DNA from: Alternaria dauci
Taxonomy: Eukaryota; Ascomycota; Dothideomycetes; Pleosporales; Pleosporaceae
Direction: 5' to 3'
DNA length: 64,000 nucleotides
Assembly: GCF_042100115.1 (NCBI RefSeq)
Contig: NC_091277.1
Location: forward strand, 992,001 to 1,056,000
The translations under genes were made by a program, and so were the position numbers. Position 1 is the stretch's first letter, and every line of letters starts with the position of its first letter. Shown in pieces: positions 22,682-34,820 of the stretch. Below the pieces are notes generated by a model. That model did no database searches. It saw only the letters and a list, made by a program, of their open reading frames with translations, and had not been told where the DNA came from.

Positions 22682-24279
22682 CTAGCACTTGCCGGCCTGC
22701 CACATCTTGACAGACTTGACAGTCATACCTCGCTCGGTACCCTCACCCCAAGTTGGGAGCCAATCATCTTTGGCTGTTGTAAACGTCAGCAGGAAGTTCA
22801 TGGGTGAATCGTGGGGTGCACATCAACGTACCATTCCAGAAGTCACGCACTGCAAAGTCACTGCCATCGACCCACGGCTTGTTGCCCTCGCCATCGAAGA
22901 ACCAGCCATTTTGCGCACCGACAGCAACGTTGAGGATAAGGTAGAACTTCTCGTCAAAGGGAGCGTTCTTGCCACCCTGCTTCCAGGGGTCTTCGAAAAG
23001 GGTGCCGTTGCTGGTAGTCAGACCGTTGAAGCCGCCCTTGTTCCACAGCTTGTTCTTCTCGTTGAACTTGAAGTACATGACTTGCTTGAGACGGCTGTCG
23101 AGGTACAGGAACAGGTAATCCTCGGTCCACTCAAGACCAAATGTGTGCCAGCTAGAAGCGAAGTCTGTGCGGCGGAAGAAGGAGGTACCGTGCGTGTGGA
23201 TGTAACCGTCGTGTTTGTAGTCGGGGCCCCAGTGGAGAGTGGAAGAGACAAAATCGCGGCCTTCGGGATACTTGTAGCTGTTACCACGGAACTCGGCAAT
23301 GTCAATCTCTCCGCTACGAGGCCAGTCACCATATACGCTGTCTTCAGGCATCATCCAGATGGCAGGCCAGAGCCAGTCACCCTTGGCTGTCTTTGCAACA
23401 ACTTCAACGCGACCATACTTGATCGATTTCTTGCCCTTGGTAGTCATACGTGCTGAGCGAACCGGGGGGATGATGGCTCCAGTGGTCGAGTTGGATCGGA
23501 TGCCGCACGACTTGTAATCGGTGGATGTGCACGAGCCGTCACCGTCTGCCTTGGTGATGTTTAGAGTGTAGCCGTTGACAATCTGCTCAGCAGTAATGCT
23601 AGTGGATTCGGTAGTGAGAGTTGGCACGATGTGAAGACCCTCCGCATCAACGAAGCTGTTCTTGGGGTCGTCGGTCGTCCAGTCAAACTCCCCATTTCCA
23701 TATCCGCCGGTCTGGATCTCGTAACCCCAGTTGGCGGGATCAATCTTCTCGAAGTTGTCTTCCATGATAAGACATTGCTATCCAGATGTTAGCCGATGCA
23801 CAGAATGCTGCGGATGGACCGTACCTCAGGTATTTGCGCCTCCTGTACACCAGTGTACATGATGTATCCACTGACAGCGAAACCAACGAAGATGAAGCCA
23901 AGGGTGATCCAGTTGCCAACCTTGGTCTTCTTCATCCTTGGATCGTCGGTCCATGGTTGCTCTCGTCTAAACGAATCATCAGCTTGATGCTATCGATGTT
24001 TGGAATCGACTATACATACTCTCCACGTAGGCGGTAACTCTTAAAGGGTCGCGGCTGTTTCCGTATCTCGGAAGCGTTGCCAAACTGATTTCCATACACG
24101 GGACCCCCGAATGAAAGGTTGGAGGGGTTCTTGGGCATGTATGTTCCCTGTGATGAGGACTCGGGACGCATCCTTTGTGACATGCCGGCAGGAAGGGGTG
24201 GGACATCTTGGGAGTGAGCCTGAGGCTGTGTCACCTCCTCAGGGCTCTCCTTCTTGTTGCGCTTGAAGAAAGAAGGCAT
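22682..24279 (-). CDS. Type II membrane glycoside hydrolase family 16 (beta-glucanase/transglycosylase)
   Basis: Exons 24279-24020, 23966-23825, 23777-22832 and 22773-22682 (introns of 53, 47 and 58 bp) encode about 479 aa. The first about 100 residues are a polar, basic cytosolic tail (MPSFFKRNKKES). Residues about 102-124 (WITLGFIFVGFAVSGYIMY) are a single membrane anchor. The lumenal part is a GH16 jelly roll: FEKIDPANWGYEIQTGG, then the catalytic EIDIAE motif (two Glu around an Asp, about residues 289-294), HWGPDY, SSWHTFGLEW and the C-terminal WLPTWG after the last splice. A type II anchor with GH16 recalls Kre6/Skn1-like enzymes of the secretory path that act on beta-glucan, though this protein is shorter. 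N-glycosylation sequons are frequent (NGT, NIT, NST). Confidence 0.9.
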
Positions 24280-26618
24280 CGTCGTAATCTAGGATGACGG
24301 AGAGTATTCAACGTAGAATGCAGAAATGGCAGAATGTTCAGCGATGGGCAAGGTGGTTTATTGCCGTACGCGACCTCGCCTAAGGAGATTAGGAGACTAC
24401 ACAAAAATGATGCAGGGGACGTTGTTGAGAGCTGAAGTATCGATACCAAAAGCCAGGAAAACGCGGCGCTGACTTGTGCGGCACCGATAAATCGATAGTA
24501 GACTGAACCGTCGTCGGGAAGAGCGAGATTCTCGGATTCGACAGCCTAGATTTAGAACACTCAGCAGGCTCTAGGCGTATCTACTGTTCTCGACGCAAAG
24601 GCTGCTGCAAGTGCAAGGGGCTGACAGTGCCCATGGCAGTTTCAACCCAGTCGCCAGCTACGTCCTGGAGATAGCGTATAGTAGTGTCGAAGTGGCTAGC
24701 GTTTTTTCAGACGCAGGTACGTCAGAAGCCACAAGATAAGCGCAGGGCTAGTGTGACAGCCTTGCAGTCAAAGTGCCAGGGGCGTCAGCCACATGCCGCT
24801 AGCTATACGGAAGGATTTGACCGGACATGTTTGGCTTGGGCTGAGGCTTGACGTTTGAGAAGATGATTTGGGAGGTCGGACGCCACAGCACATCATTCTA
24901 TCGTTCCTTTCTAAATTAGCGCCCGGCCGATCGCCTTGCAGAACCCACGCGATCTTCACTCGAAATTACCCAGTTGGGATCGAGGTGGAGTCGCACGCTG
25001 TATGTAGTCTTGTCTCGAGTTTTCGATGCATTGGCAGACTAGCCGAGAGATGGCTTGACAGCATGCATGCTATCGATATTGCATCCTTCCCTCTGTGTCT
25101 GCACCTTTGGTGGCTAAATCCTGGACGGCGGCTTGCCGACCCAATGTTGTCGGTCGACTTATCGGTGGACCGGTTAAACGCACTATCCCCGACGGTGCGT
25201 CGCACGTCTAGTAGCTCCGCCGCTGCAATCCAAACTCTGTCGGCTAGTATTCCTACTGACTCAATATGACCGAGCTGGGCATGGCGTCATGCCGAGTTAA
25301 AGAGTTGAGGCAGAAAATCTGTGACGTGTGGCTCGATAATGGCGAGCTGCTTTGTGGGTTGTTCGGCAGACGGTGTTGCAGGATCAATAGACGCGGAACA
25401 ACGTCCTAATCTTAACAACAGGATAATCTGCAAGGGTGCTTATCAAGGGCGACGTGCATAACGGCACGCTTTGATCGTTGCCTTTGTTGGCGACGTGGGA
25501 TTCAACCGCTCGCGGGACGGGGACTGGTCGTAAAAGCAATTTGCGGGTCCTGTACCCCTTCCCAAGATGTGTGCCGCTTGTTCCCAACGTCTCAGAGTGG
25601 TGCGTTTGTGGTCTTGGGCCTCCTGCTTGGCCTACAGGTCGTCACAGGAACTGCGGCATAGGATACCGGCCACTTCGGTCGGTCTAGGACACCAACTGCC
25701 CGGATCCGTGGACGACTAGGACATCAAGCGTCTCCACTTTGAACCTGGCTTTGAGTCGCTACAACGCACGAGGCTGGCTGGATAATCCCACTACGTGAAG
25801 CCGAGGTGGTCATCGAACGTTGACAAAAGTAAATTCTCCTCCGGCCCAAACGTCAAAACAGGCGCACGCCCAGTATAGCAGCGGCTAAGTTAAGTGGAAC
25901 AGCTTAGCTCAGGCACAAGCGTGAGAGGTCCAAGATATACGAATGCGACACATGATTTCACATCCCCTTTTGACTCTGATCGCGATCATGACCCGTACAT
26001 TCATGGTGTTGCACCGGCGAAACAGATGTTCGTTGCTGCTAGTAAGATTGCCCCCGTCCCAACGTCAAGGCCTATCAAGACCCAGCAGGCGGGAGAGCGA
26101 CCGGGGCGTGCGCTCGTAAGAATATCGATAGATGACAGGATTACTAGTTGCAGCTGGTAGCCTGGCGGTGCCGCCGATTCTGGATGGCGAGGTATGCGAG
26201 ATAGCGTTTGTGACAGACGCAGTGACCTCAATCGGGACATTCGCGTAGGAAGTCTTGTTGAGACTCGAACGTGCTAGACAAGGGGTATGCCGAACTTTCG
26301 ATAGTGTGTGGCATGAGTGTGTATCTTTGACCTGGTCGCTAGGGATTGTGGCGGGTCCCTGTTTCGTGTAGTCGGAGAGAATTGTGTAGACACTACCAAC
26401 TGTGCCATGTTGATAACCTCTGCTCGTCGACCGCTTCACGTCTCTTTTCAGTCTGCACACTCTCGCGTCTTTTACTGATCTACGCAGGGCTCCTTGCCCA
26501 TTCCTTCGTTTCTTGGCTCAGACCACAGCACCTGTCTTTTAGCAGACTTGTCTGCTTCTTACAATCGTTTAGCAATATCCCTCTACTGCCCCATACCCTC
26601 CGTCTTAATTCTCGTGAC
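24280..26618. other. 2.3-kb gene-free spacer between divergent genes
   Basis: It carries the promoters of the GH16 gene and of the GT2 gene. The last 250 bases before 26619 are C/T-rich, typical of a fungal 5' leader. A 133-codon frame at 24868-25269 has no visible features. Confidence 0.45.
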
Positions 26619-29445
26619 ATGTCAAACATGTCTTCCGCTACGCCTTCCCACGATGGGGACAGGCCCTTCATCCCCTCCAGCCGGCAATCGTTCAGTGGCA
26701 GTGTTAACGACGCGCGCTACTCCGTACCCCAGACACCCTCAGGTCGCTCTGCGCTGTCGCGGCCGTTGACCATGAAGATCGATGAGGATTCAAGGTACCG
26801 TGCTGTAAGTACAATCATCCACAAGCTTAGAGGCCCGGTCTCACACACCCGCAGATCATCAAGCACCTTTACGCAAAGGCATGCTCCATGCGATGGATGA
26901 CTTCCAATGCTCTATCCCCTGGCTCTTGCGAGGGTGTGTTGATCCGAAAGGGTCAAGGAGAGTATGTCACAGAACCCGTAGCGGCCAACAAGGACCTTCT
27001 CTCAGCAGTAAAGAGGATCAACCCCGGTGTTGCTCTCACTATGAGCACCGACGGTACTCAAGCCATCTTCGACGTGCTCGAGCCTTTCGAGACGGAGTTG
27101 ATGTTCCAGAACGGCTCTCAGATCCAGATATTCGAATCCATGGCAGAGGTAGCTACCTCCAGCACAATTCGCAAGTTCCAATATGCAGCTCTTATCCGCC
27201 AGGAGAGGCTCCTCCTTGTATGGCACGACGACCTCGGTGCGATTCTTTCCCAAGCAATGGAGATTGAGTCAAGGATCTTGGCCTTGGTTTGGGGTACATC
27301 CAAGAACCCTTTTAGTGGGTTTGACAGCGCAATCCAGTCCAGCGCAAACTCTACCCTGGGAGGATCCACCGTCGACTTCGCTCTCGACGCCAAGAAGGAT
27401 GATGTTGAGGTCAACGCTGAAGAGATCGAGGGTGATCTTGAGAAGGCTGATGGTCCCAAGGAGTCGCTTGCACGCCCTCTCATCTTCACCAGTTCCATCT
27501 TCGTTGGTCTTGCTATGGTCTTGATCATTGTCCTCGTCATCGGTCTCGGTAACAAGGCCATCATCCTCCAGACAATGACTGACCACTTTTACCCTCGTAT
27601 ACTCCTCATCTTGACAGAGCCACTCTGGATTGCATTGGGTCTCTTCTTCGTCGTTGTTGTCTTGGGTAACATCTTCGAGGTCTTCGGACCTATCACTGGT
27701 GTCAAGTCAAACAGCCGCTTTCACTCCGCCATCAAGCCTAATCTCGCCCAAGCCCGCGCCCAGGGTTTCACGCCGTCGACCATTACCATTCAGATGCCCA
27801 TATACACCGAGTCGCTTGAGGGTGTCGTCAAGCCTACCGTTGCCAGTTTGCAAGCCGCCATCTCCTACTACGAGTCTCGTGGTGGAACTGCACGCATCTT
27901 CATCAATGACGACGGTATGGCTGTTCGGTCTGAGGAGGACAACGAGAAGTTTCTTCGCTTCTATGAGAACAACAACATCGGATGGGTCTCGCGTCCCAAG
28001 CATAACCACGAAGGTTTCGTTCGCCGTGGAAAGTTCAAGAAGGCCTCCAACATGAACTTTGCCCTCAACACCTCCAACCGCGTCGAAGATGTTCTCCAAA
28101 GCTTGGTCGACAACCGTTATGACAAGGGCAACGCTTCCATCTCTGAAGAGGAGGAGCTTGCACTCTACCAGGAGGCTCTCGACCAGGTTCTCACAGCTGA
28201 TCCTCGCGCGAAGGCTGGTGGTAACATCCGTATGGGTGAGATTATCCTCATTGTCGACTCTGATACCATTGTTCCCGAGGATTGTCTCATGTACGGAGCC
28301 GCCGAGATGTTCCTGTCGCCTGAAGTCGCCATTGTCCAACACGCAACTGGTGTCATGCAAGTCTCATGGGATTACTTCGAGAACGGCATTACCTACTTTA
28401 CCAATCTTGTCTACACTGCCATTCGCTTCTCGGTTGGTAGCGGTGAAGTCGCTCCCTTTGTCGGTCACAACGCTTTCTTGCGCTGGCAAGCTGTCCAGTC
28501 TGTCGGCAACCCTCCGGAAGACGATGGTTACGTCTGCTTCTGGTCCGAGAGTCACGTTTCCGAGGACTTTGATATCGCGCTCCGCCTGCAGATCAAGGGT
28601 AACATTGTCCGCCTTGCCAGTTATCACGGCCGTGGCTTCAAGGAGGGTGTCTCGCTATCCATCTTCGACGAGCTGGACCGATGGGAGAAGTACGCATACG
28701 GTTGCAACGAACTGGTCTTCAACCCCATGCACACCTGGTTATGGAAATCGCCATTCACCAAGCTCTTCCGCACCTTCCTCTTTTCCAACATCCAGTTGTC
28801 GTCCAAGATCTCCATCTGCGGTTACATCTTCTCCTACTACGCTCTCGGATCGGCTGTTCCTCTTGGTTGCCTCAACTACTTCCTCGTCGGATGGCTCAAC
28901 GGCGACCTCGACAAGTACTACGTCGAGTCTTGGAACATCTTCATCGTCTTGCTCATCGTCTTCAACGGAATGTCCAACGTCTGCTTTGCCATTATGCGCT
29001 ACCGTATCGGTGAGGCCAGCTTGCTGGGCGCGTTTTTCGAGAACCTCAAGTGGATGCCCTTCTTCATGATCTTCTTCGGTGGCGTTTCGTTCCACATCCT
29101 GCTCGCTATTTGCTCGCACATGTTCTGCATCGACATGAGTTGGGGAGCCACAGCCAAGGAGAAGGACAACTCCAACTTCTTCGCCGAGTTGCCCAAGATC
29201 TGGAAGCGCTTCAAGTGGATGTACATGCTCATGTTTCTCATGATTGGCGGCATGGTCTACCTCGGATGCTTTGCTCCCCATGGATGGGAGATTACCGGTT
29301 TGACAGCCGTCCTGCCGTAAGTCCTGCCTCTTACTCAACTATCGTTGACATTTTGCTAACCGTTCCTAGTTGGTCCGTAACGGTCATCATGCACTGCCTG
29401 TTGCCCATTGTGCTGAACCCGTCGCTTACGGTCTTCAACTACTGA
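26619..29445 (+). CDS. Processive family 2 glycosyltransferase (cellulose/mixed-glucan-synthase-like)
   Basis: Exons 26619-26804, 26855-29316 and 29370-29445 (introns of 50 and 53 bp) encode about 907 aa. A cytosolic N-terminal region of about 200 residues precedes two hydrophobic segments (LIFTSSIFVGLAMVLIIVLVIGL and ILLILTEPLWIALGLFFVVVV). The GT domain follows with MPIYTESLEGVV, FINDDG, the DxD-type VDSDT, the acceptor-site SED, and FDELDRW in the place of QxxRW. At least four membrane helices follow, and the splice to exon 3 restores the last one. This is the layout of cellulose-synthase-like enzymes that polymerise and export a UDP-sugar polymer at the plasma membrane. Ascomycete relatives include mixed-linkage glucan synthases (CelA/Tft1), but the product here is not provable from sequence. 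It is not a class I-VII chitin synthase, which would show QRRRW. Confidence 0.88.
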
Positions 29446-30189
29446 GTGTGGGTTATGATTGGATGGGTTTTCTTTTGTTCGTTCAAGCTGTTGCGGTGTT
29501 GGCAATTGGAAGCCAGTTGGCACCTTGGTCCGGGATACATAGAGCGGGCCATCGCATCATGAAGGATACTACCTCCTCGTCGGCGTTGGTTTTAGAGTTG
29601 CACGACCTTTTTTCCTAGGTTAATTTCTAATCATTCGTTACCAAAATGGCATGATTTGTACATGCGGCCACGTCCCATGTGTGCAACCGCCTCTCGTCTG
29701 GCTACTCCCACAAAGTCGTCGCATGGTATCAGTAGTGTTTTTTGGTGTCGCACTGGTACAAGTTGAATTTTGTAATGACTTGGATGAAGATGCGAATGTG
29801 TGGTGTTGCAGGGTGCGAGTTGTTGGCAGCTGGATGGGCTCTTGATATGGCAAACGCGGGTCCCCCGATGGCTGGCTCCCGAGGTCTTTTTCAGCTGAAA
29901 AGTCAGCCCGGCACAATTGCGACCGCGCATCTGGCCAGCAAGCCACGGCTCTCTCACCATCACCACAGTGCCTTTTCTAGCCACTTAGAGCACAAGGTGG
30001 CAGAAACAAAATCTGGTCGACCTTGATCTTCCAATGAACTGCACCTCACGAATCTCGATTCAGCAGTGCTCTATCTGACGATCCCGATGCGGCTTGCACT
30101 CATGTACGCCAGGTGTGGCACACATCAGCGGACGCTCAGTCTACCGCGCGCAGTCGTCGCTCATGCACGTCATACAAGGAAGAAATCCA

Positions 30190-30441
30190 ACGCCCTCCCC
30201 CGTAGTTGCCTGGGCAGGGTGTCGCCTTACAAGGGAAAGATTGGATGCTTCTGTAGTTGTCTAGGCAGAGCGTCGCTATGTAAGAAACAGAACAAACGCT
30301 CCTTTCTGTCGTTGTCTAGGTAGGGTATCGCTATACAAGGAAAAGTTTAATTGCTTCTGTATTTGTCTAGATAGAGCGTCTCTCTATAAAAAAAAAGAAC
30401 AAATGCTCCTTTCTGTAGTTGTCTAGGTAGGGTGTTGAGTG
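30190..30441 (+). repeat. Dimeric minisatellite (about 51 bp and 55 bp units alternating)
   Basis: Units begin at 30202, 30253, 30308, 30359 and 30415 (the last is partial). Each opens with a form of GTAGTTGTCTAGGTAGGGTG. Unit lengths are 51, 55, 51 and 56 bp. The 51-bp type (first and third) has AGGGT followed by TTACAAGG or ATACAAGG and ends GCTTCT. The 55-bp type (second and fourth) has AGAGCGTC, a GAACAAAYGCT stretch and ends CCTTTCT. Consecutive dimers thus share a higher-order period of about 106 bp. A related array occurs at 35814-35906. Confidence 0.85.
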
Positions 30442-30582
30442 TTTCCCTTGTGTGGCGTGCACTCTACTCCCTGGCGATCAGTACGACATGTGGACCCTCA
30501 GACGTCAGCCTTTGGTGGGGCTAAAAGGCGGGCTAGCAGCATTCACGTACAGAGCTCACCCCGCCGTGTCCATCGACGCCTA

Positions 30583-30603
30583 CTCTCTCTCTCTCTCTCT
30601 CTC
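30583..30603 (+). repeat. (CT)10 microsatellite
   Basis: A near-perfect CT dinucleotide run lies about 75 bp before the HET-C-like start codon. Pyrimidine-rich leaders of this kind often mark fungal transcription start regions. Confidence 0.85.
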
Positions 30604-30677
30604 ACCCCATAACCTCTTCCCTGATTACCCACAAAAGATCACAAGAGATCACAAGAGATTACGACAACACACGCACG

Positions 30678-33600
30678 ATGCCGCAGATCAGCGCCATCTG
30701 GCTCCCATGCCTCATCCTTCTCGTGTTTTGGGCCAGGCCCACGGCAGCTTTCGGTGCCGGCAACATTGCGAGCTTGAGCGCCATTGAGGGGCAGAACTGG
30801 CGCCATGGAGACATCGAAGACACACTGCTTACCCTACTCATCAGCGGCCGGACTGGCAAGAAGTTCAGCAAGATGGACGTCAAGCGCGTCTACTTTGGCA
30901 ACTGGCTACGCGACTACTCGCAGGCTGTCGATGTCGGCACCGTCAAGATGGTCTCTGCAGAGGCTATCCGCATCCTCCTCTGGGTCCTCGGCTTCATGAC
31001 CTTCGGCTACGGAACAAAGGAGTTTGAGGTCACCCGCGATCGCCTTGGTTGCTATTTGCCGGAGGAGCATATCGATAATCCCAAGGTTAGTATATGGCGT
31101 CCTTCTTCGTGGCTAGAGACTGACGATCCAGGACTACGCCGATAATCTTGACGCCCGCGACTACGATCCACGCCTCCGAGGCCCCGTTGACGAGGAACGC
31201 GAGCTTAGTGTCGACGAGCGAACCGGCCTGAAGAACTACATCGCCTCAGAAGACTTGGGCATTACAACATCGGCGGGCATGGTCCGTGACCTGCTCAGGC
31301 GTTGCATTGATCTCGGCCAACGCTCAGGCGGACGTGGTCCCGACTTCTACGAAGCCTTGAGACTGCTCGGCACTGCAACCCATTGTCTTGAGGACTACTC
31401 TGCCCATTCAAACTACGTCGAGCTTGCCTTGATTGAGCTTGAAGAAGAAAATCGGGACATATTTCCTCACGTTGGTAGAAACGCCCTGTTTGAAGTCCGT
31501 GCCGCCGGGAAACAGGTATACCCCCTTATAACAGGCACCTTCGGCGGTGTCGACTTTTTGCACTCGGTATGCGGAGAGATTTCCGACAAGGCCACACAAT
31601 CCGAGCTACAGGAACTCGAAGGCGCAATTGCCAACGCTGAGAGGAGCGAGAACAAGAGCAAAATCCAGGAGCTTCTCGCTAAGCTTCCAGAGGGCATCTT
31701 TGGCGGCAAAGACGAGTCCAGCAAGGCTGACGAGCTCGCCGACAACGCCAATGCTGCTGCCATGGGAAACATTCAGATCACTCCCAAAGAACCCGAGGCC
31801 TTTACTGAGCAGATTGGAGAGCTTGTCAAACAAATTTACCCCATTATGGAGTTCCACGATGAGATCATGCAATCCATCGCCGAGTTTATCGAGAAGATTC
31901 CCATTCTACCAGACCTGATCGAGGAGGTTCAAAGCCAAGTCACCATCTTCGTCTTCAGTCTCCTTGCGCCTTATATCCTGCCTATCCTCAGCCAAGTCAA
32001 GACTGAGCTCGAGACTGGATCCAGCGAGGTCATTGCAAGCTCACGCGAGAAGCAACACATTGTCTTCAACGACGACTACTCAACCGATCCAACCCACAGT
32101 ATGCTGTCCAAGGACCACTTTTCCAATGTCCTCAACGAGCCTGCGGGTAGAGTGGCGTCTGCAGTGCTGAGCTGGGCTGTTCCTCAAATCGTCCAGTGCT
32201 GGGACGGCGAGGCAGATTCCGAGGAAACCATTGATCGCATTATCAAGGGTGTCTTTCACCATCCTGCCGTCGCTATGGCAGAGAGGAGAAACGGTGGAGG
32301 AAGGGACCGCGGGGCTGCACAATGCCATCAAGTCATGCTAGATACAGTCGCACAATGGTGGGATTCCAAAGACAGCAGAGCCAAGCGTGAGTTCCGTGAC
32401 CAGCTCAGTCGAGATGGTGTACAAAACCTTCGCAATCACAAGGAGAACGTACACGACAAGGGCCACGGCTGCGGTAAACCTCTGGGTATGGCGAACAACT
32501 TCAGCACTTCCGGCAAACAAGGCGGTGTTAACCCACAGATCCAACAAGCGTCTGATCATGTCGGTAAGCTTGCAGGTGAAGCTGTGGGTGGCGGCGCCCT
32601 GGGCGGTCTTGTCGGCGGTCTAGTTGGTGGCATCGGCGGCTCTCTGCTTGGTGACGCTTTCGGAGGGAACGAAAAGAAGGGCCGCAAGGAAGAGCGTTAC
32701 GGCCAGGACGGATCCTACACTCAGTCATACTCCGAAACTGGCCATCACCAGGCGTCTTCCCACGGTGACAGCGATCGCTATGGCCGCGCTGAGTATGAGC
32801 AGACACAATACCCAAGTGGTGGACGTCGCGAGGAGTACTCTCGTCAGGAGCGTGATGAGCGTGGCGGATCCTACAGCTACGAGCAGAGAGTTGAGACTAG
32901 CAGCTACAGTGGATCCGGTGGATACGAGCGTCGGGAGGAGCGTCGTGTCCAGCACGGCGATGAATGGCGCTCCGAGGAGAGGCGTGAAGGCTTCGACCGT
33001 TCAGGAGAGTACTACTCCGAGGAGAAAGAGTAAGCCAGAAGCCTACATTGTGATGACCATAGGCTGACAAACCGTGTAGACGACGTGGTAAGTCTCAAAA
33101 ACACTCCGACGACGATGATTCGAACGATTCGGGCGGCGAGGATTCGTACGAGAAGCGAATGAAGAAGGAACGCAAGAAGCGTGAAAAGGAGGAGAAGAAG
33201 CGCAACAAACACAAGAAACACGGCAGCGGTGATGATGACTCTGATGCTGACAAACGTCGCTCAGGATCGGGTGAACACAGGCGTCGCTCTCGCTCCCGCG
33301 AGCAAGAGCACCGCCGCAAGAAGAGCAGCTCACCAAAGCGTCATTCTGGAGGACACTCGGGAGGCTATGGCCAAGAGCAGCGCTACGGCGAGGAGTCGAG
33401 CTACGGCCGTGAAGAATCATCCAGGTACGAACGTCGAGAATACGGCGGCGAATCTGGAGGTTACGGCCGTCAGCAGCCGCAGTATGGTGCTGACTCATAC
33501 AGAACTGGCGGATACGGTCGTCAAGAGGAGTCTGGATACGGTCGTCAGGAAGAGTCTGGATATGGTCGTCGCCAGGACGAGTCTCGTCACGGTGCTGACC

Positions 33601-33836
33601 CTTACAGCTCCGGTGGATATGGTCGTTCGGAAGGTCGAGAATACGGCGGTGAACGATCTGATCAGGCCTATGGCGCCTCTGGTGTTCCTGGTGGCTTCGG
33701 CGAAGAGACTCGTAGCTACGGTCGTCGCCGTGATGATGATGATGATGAATACGGCCAGAGGAGACAACAACATGGCTCTGGCGGCTATGGTGGCTCTGGT
33801 GGATATGGTGAGGAGGGGTATGGAAGACGATACTAG
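30678..33836 (+). CDS. HET-C family protein with glycine zipper and charged repetitive tail
   Basis: Exons 30678-31085, 31132-33029 and 33080-33836 (introns of 46 and 50 bp) encode about 1020 aa. Residues 1-24 are a signal peptide ending AAF. The HET-C domain follows (IEGQNWRHGDIED, VYFGNWLRDYSQAVD, RLLGTATHCLEDYSAHSNYVELALIELE), with His/Asp clusters like those of phospholipase C/P1-like zinc folds. A glycine zipper (GGGALGGLVGGLVGGIGGSL, about residues 622-641) could insert in a membrane. The tail is rich in R, E, S, Y and G, with many GYGRQE-like repeats. In Neurospora, het-c controls heterokaryon incompatibility; orthologues in other fungi are often not incompatibility genes, so the role here is inferred. 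If intron 2 is retained, a TAA at 33031 ends the protein before the charged tail. Confidence 0.87.
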
Positions 33837-34820
33837 ACATAACGTCTTTTTCGCGGATTCTAAAATGGCGCTTAGCGTTCATATGTCGGCTTGGAGTACC
33901 ACAATGACTGTGCTGTAGTACCTACATGGGCAGCCTGATTTGGCTAGCAAGTTCTATGCTGATTTACAAACGCTGTTTTGACCTTATGGACTCTCGATAT
34001 ATTGGTCCTGAGCATCCTTTTACTTGCGAATTCTCTCAATTGAGAGAACCTGTTTGCTCAGTGTTCATCTTGATCTACCGCTGTGTGTGATTATAGGTTC
34101 ACCTGACTTCGTTTCATACCTTTCTCATATTTTCCAATTGCACCATTCATCAAGCTCCTTCCAAATCGGATAACCGATGCAGGCCACAAGGAGAGCGCTT
34201 GGCAGCAAGCGTCTCAGTACGCGAATATGCGAGCAGGTTGCGATAGTTCAAAAAGAGGGGGGAATTTCCTTAATTTCAAGGATTGTTATCGTGCAGATTA
34301 TAAGAATTACGCACGTATAAGGCTGACAGTCTGATGCCAGGTTGACATCCCTCGCTGAGGGAATATTCAATATATCCCTAAATCCGAAGAGGCACTCGCG
34401 TACCGACTACACCGCTATCATCAGACATACGCTGATTCCGTGAAAAAGCCGCTTGTATCACAGAAGCTCTCTCGAAATGATACCTTATTGAGATTGGGGC
34501 ATAACGACTGGACGCGCTACCTAGGTACCTAGGTAGCTTCCAAGAGCACCTGGAACCAGCATAGCCTTGCGATTAGCTGCACAACGGTATGAACAGAGAT
34601 GCCCATATGGAAAAATCTATTTAAGAGTAACTATGTTGAGTTCTTGGACGAGACTATCGTATTCTTTATGCGGTCACACGATGAATGATACGTCATGGAG
34701 TCGACCTGCCCAGGTGACATCACGACTTTCTTAGTACATATGTACTTAAACTTACGAAAGGATTGTAACAGCTTGGAAGTACTACTAGTATTCTTTTGAT
34801 TTACACTCAATTCTAAAGCC
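33837..34820. other. Intergenic spacer
   Basis: It is AT-richer than its flanks and holds no gene. It contains a perfect 20-bp palindrome at 34517-34536. Confidence 0.5.
34517..34536. repeat. Perfect 20-bp palindrome of TACCTAGG units
   Basis: The sequence CTACCTAGGTACCTAGGTAG equals its own reverse complement. It is the longest member of the motif family also seen at 9224, 9434 and 40244. Confidence 0.9.

Larger units (their letters stand above)
29446..30677. other. Intergenic spacer with a dimeric minisatellite and a (CT)n leader
   Basis: It lies between two same-strand genes. It contains the minisatellite at about 30190-30441 and a (CT)10 tract at about 30583-30603 in the likely 5' UTR of the HET-C-like gene. 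No gene is seen. Confidence 0.6.

Noticed and set aside
27630..29069. Long Ser/Arg-rich frames inside the GT2 gene
   Set aside because: They are third-position shadows of the GT2 coding frame.
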